Part shown: positions 5,263-7,651 of the stretch, piece by piece
Position numbering within the stretch: position 1 is the stretch's first letter
How the letters are laid out: each line of letters starts with the position of its first letter
Assembly: GCA_017507595.1 (NCBI GenBank)
Contig: JAFWAM010000020.1
Location: forward strand, 1-7,651
Reading direction: 5' to 3'
From: Clostridia bacterium
GTDB taxonomy: Bacteria; Bacillota_A; Clostridia; Christensenellales; Borkfalkiaceae
DNA: 7,651 nucleotides
The notes under the pieces: model-generated
What the model was told of the DNA's origin: nothing
Database searches by the model: none
The model's input: only the letters and a program-made list of their open reading frames with translations
Program-made: the position numbers and the translations under genes

Positions 5263-7651
5263 TCAAAGGGCGAAAAGCCGCATGGCTGCGGTTTTTACGC
5301 CGGGATCGGAATACTCGTCAATTTTAAATACAATGGTGTAAGTGCCTTTTTCAAGGCGGGAAATATATTTTGTTTCAACGCCGCCAAAGGCTGTGTCGGT
5401 ATAGGTTGGGAAAACTGACGTGCCGTATTTTTTGCCGTTTTGGTCGTACACGGCGAAAAAGTCGGAATCAACCGTGACGAGAAGCTTATAGGCTTTATCT
5501 ATGGTGAAGATAAAGGTCGAGGATGAATACTCCGTATTGAGAGATGAAGTGACTATTGTCGTATACTTGTCCTCGTAAAGGGTAAGAGAACTGCTTTCAG
5601 TCACTCCCTTTTCGTAGCAGACAAGCCTTATCCTCCCCTTAAAGTAATCGTTCATATAAACGGAGGGGCTGTAAGTATAGCTTACCCTATCGAGGGAGTA
5701 TACGTAGATATCTTTGCCATCCACGGTGACAGATTTCCAACGGCTGTAATATTTGCCGTCCTCGGTATAAAATCCGCCGCCGTTGACATCCATACCGTCA
5801 AGAAGCTCGTACTCGACGTAATAGCTGCCTACCTCCGTCGGGGTGATGAGGAAGGTTGCCAAATCGCCGTAAATCACGACGTCCTGCCACTGCTCGGTCA
5901 AAGGTAAGGTGCCGGTTGTGGGGGCGCCAACGTATTTTGCAGAGCCTGAATAGGTAAAGGGATCAGCACGGTCGCCGTAGTTTACACATTCCATAGAAAG
6001 AACGTAATTTTTACCTGCCTCAAGCACGAAGGCGTGACGGGGTGCCCACGCACTTTCAACGGGGGCGTCGAGATTGGTGCTTTCGTAAACGTCAATGGCA
6101 ACGTGATCGTGGTCGCCAAAATCGTAAATACCCGATTTTGTTGGATTAAAGGTCAGAACGTTTACGTCACCGTTGCCCTCGAAAAGGCACTCAAAGGTGT
6201 TTTCGTCAAGAATATCACCCGATGGGTCGTAAAGGTCGCCGTAATCCTCGTATATGCGGGAGTCAACCGTTACCGTTACGGTGTCAAGACCGTAAGAAAC
6301 GTAATTGCTTTTTAAGTAATATAAGCCTGCGGGGAAGTAGTTATCCCTGTCGTAATGACCGTGAACCCTGCCGTCCTCGTTTAAAAGAGTCACCGTCTTT
6401 TTGTCGGGGGTAAAGTTATATACGCCTCCTTCAAGAATTCGTATGGGCAAATAGTTGACGACGTCGGGGTGGTCGTAGCCGTAATCGGACGTGGTGTAGG
6501 TCTTGTAGGAGAAGGACTTGGTGTTGCCGTCGACCTCGATAAGGCCGTTGTTGAAAAGCTTTGCGTCCTCAAAGCTGTCGGCAAGCATAAACTCGTGAGT
6601 TTGGGGCGTGTAAAGCTCAACGGTCGTTACGTTAAGGGCACTTAATTTCTGGCTAAGCTCGTAAGTGACGTCGTAATACTCCACCGGGTAACGGGGATCG
6701 CTGTGGTGGACGTAAATATAAAAGTCAAGCTTGCCGTCGGTGAAATCATATTTGTAGGTCACGACAAACCTGCCGTAGCCTGTGGTTACGCCGTAGCCTG
6801 AAAGGGCGGATTTGATCTGATCCTTCCAAAAACCGTCCTGCATATCCCAAAGGCTGACGTAAGCGGTATATTTGCCGTCGGCGGTCTTAAGATAAGTCGC
6901 GTTAGCGTCAATAAGCTGCCAAACGGGAGTTGTGTCCTCAAGGACGGTGTCCATATCCATACCGGATCTTTCCGTAAGGACGAGATTTATACCCGACATA
7001 AGCATCTGGTGGTACCAGCTGCCGCCGTCAAGGTAATATTTGCCGTTGCGGGTTTCAAAGCGGGAATTTTTCTTATCAATATAATAATTATAGCCGTTTT
7101 GAGATTTCTTTTCGGTCTTGCCGGCGCCGTATATAGAAGTGAGCGTATAGTTGCTTCCTATATAATAAGTGAAGCTTTCTGCCGCTTGAAATGCCGTTTT
7201 AAAGGCCTCGATCTGAGGGGAAATTTCTTCAATAACCGACACGGAGGCCGACTTTTGCTCTTCAGTAAGGTTTTCAATCTCGTTTTTTTCCTCGGGGAGC
7301 AGGGTGGGGATAACGTACCCCTCCACCGCCGACAGGGTAACGCCGACTGACTCGGAATCTATCCTGTATTCACCGTCGAGCTGAATGGTTGCTTTGTAGC
7401 TTCCGTTGGAAATCTTTTCGTCAAAAAGAATATATTGCTCCTGATTGGAGATCTTGAATTTATTATTGCCAAGCCATTGATATACGCGGGTATCAACGTT
7501 AAAAAATACCTTGCCTACCGCGTCGGTATAATCTGCCTTGGGAACGATAGCAACGTAAGCAACTGCTTCGGTTACCTCGTCGTAAAAATTATATTCACAG
7601 GTAGCGGTGGTCTTTACGTCAAAATAGTCCTCAAAATTTTCCATTGTGAGG
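5263..7651 (-). CDS. Large Tyr-rich extracellular beta-module protein, N-terminus beyond the window
   Basis: The frame is open to the right edge. The first visible ATG is at 7644 (793 residues from there), but it has no ribosome binding site and is followed by no signal peptide, so the real start is probably off the edge. Numbering from that Met, residues 1-115 look like beta sheet. Residues 118-155 form a charged helix rich in Glu, and 156-350 form a second region (YYIDKKNSRFETRNGKYYLDG, then VTYKYDFTDGKLDFYIYV) resembling lipoprotein-type beta folds. From about 365 to the end come roughly four beta-sandwich-like modules (365-465, 485-575, 585-680, 685-793). They share a rhythm: F-P/ID, G-Y-F, a V-YD or YTEDGK turn, and EAGKNY/EKGTYT. 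This resembles pre-peptidase C-terminal-type modules. The residue mix is Tyr-, Asp- and Thr-rich, typical of secreted proteins. No LPXTG or catalytic motif is seen; binding or scaffolding is only a guess. Confidence 0.78.
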   Translation of the reverse strand, partial: LTMENFEDYFDVKTTATCEYNFYDEVTEAVAYVAIVPKADYTDAVGKVFFNVDTRVYQWLGNNKFKISNQEQYILFDEKISNGSYKATIQLDGEYRIDSESVGVTLSAVEGYVIPTLLPEEKNEIENLTEEQKSASVSVIEEISPQIEAFKTAFQAAESFTYYIGSNYTLTSIYGAGKTEKKSQNGYNYYIDKKNSRFETRNGKYYLDGGSWYHQMLMSGINLVLTERSGMDMDTVLEDTTPVWQLIDANATYLKTADGKYTAYVSLWDMQDGFWKDQIKSALSGYGVTTGYGRFVVTYKYDFTDGKLDFYIYVHHSDPRYPVEYYDVTYELSQKLSALNVTTVELYTPQTHEFMLADSFEDAKLFNNGLIEVDGNTKSFSYKTYTTSDYGYDHPDVVNYLPIRILEGGVYNFTPDKKTVTLLNEDGRVHGHYDRDNYFPAGLYYLKSNYVSYGLDTVTVTVDSRIYEDYGDLYDPSGDILDENTFECLFEGNGDVNVLTFNPTKSGIYDFGDHDHVAIDVYESTNLDAPVESAWAPRHAFVLEAGKNYVLSMECVNYGDRADPFTYSGSAKYVGAPTTGTLPLTEQWQDVVIYGDLATFLITPTEVGSYYVEYELLDGMDVNGGGFYTEDGKYYSRWKSVTVDGKDIYVYSLDRVSYTYSPSVYMNDYFKGRIRLVCYEKGVTESSSLTLYEDKYTTIVTSSLNTEYSSSTFIFTIDKAYKLLVTVDSDFFAVYDQNGKKYGTSVFPTYTDTAFGGVETKYISRLEKGTYTIVFKIDEYSDPGVKTAAMRLFAL

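Noticed and set aside
7009..7350. Plus-strand ORF of 113 codons with hydrophobic stretches, and similar plus-strand ORFs inside the large gene
   Set aside because: They are antisense shadows of the large minus-strand gene; the hydrophobicity follows from the complement of its Tyr/Asp/Glu-rich codons.
1..7651. CRISPR arrays, tRNA or rRNA genes, transposase or integrase genes
   Set aside because: No regularly spaced direct repeats, no tRNA-like cloverleaf and no recombinase motifs were found in either strand.

Overview
The window comes from a low-to-moderate GC Gram-positive (Firmicutes/Clostridia-like) genome, probably a gut-type anaerobe. The evidence is AAGGAG-type ribosome binding sites, sigma-A promoters with 17-bp spacers, many Rho-independent terminators, lipobox lipoproteins and a lysine riboswitch. 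The taxonomy is inferred from style only. Every gene I can support lies on the minus strand, so the reading order runs from high to low coordinates.

The right part (about 1714-7651) looks like resident chromosome. It holds, in reading order: a large, Tyr-rich, probably secreted multi-module beta protein whose true N-terminus lies off the right edge (5263-7651); a small lipoprotein of unknown function (4746-5174) with its terminator; and a complete polar amino acid ABC importer. The importer consists of a binding lipoprotein (3355-4194), a permease (2545-3309) and an ATPase (1815-2552). It sits behind a sigma-A promoter and a clear lysine riboswitch (about 4283-4467) with an attached terminator (4223-4256), so the cargo is most likely lysine. 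A short intergenic motif, AATCGNCYTATAGGC then two variable bases then GTTTTT, occurs once just past the stop of each of three of these genes.

The left part (1 to about 1617) is visibly richer in A+T and looks like a transferred module. It encodes an EcoRI-family adenine DNA methyltransferase (250-1302), followed 6 bp later by a DUF262/GmrSD-type protein cut off by the left edge (1-243). Its control region is elaborate. After an insulating terminator (1582-1617) comes a near-consensus promoter (1540-1568). The leader RNA then has an 18-bp perfect inverted repeat closing a predicted three-way junction, a 26-codon leader ORF with its own AAGGAG, and a Rho-independent terminator lying inside that leader ORF. 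The leader ORF stops 11 nt inside the methyltransferase gene. The layout is a translation-sensitive attenuator, resembling those known in front of ribosome-targeting antibiotic-resistance genes such as tet(M), but here it precedes a DNA methyltransferase. This is the most unusual part of the window.
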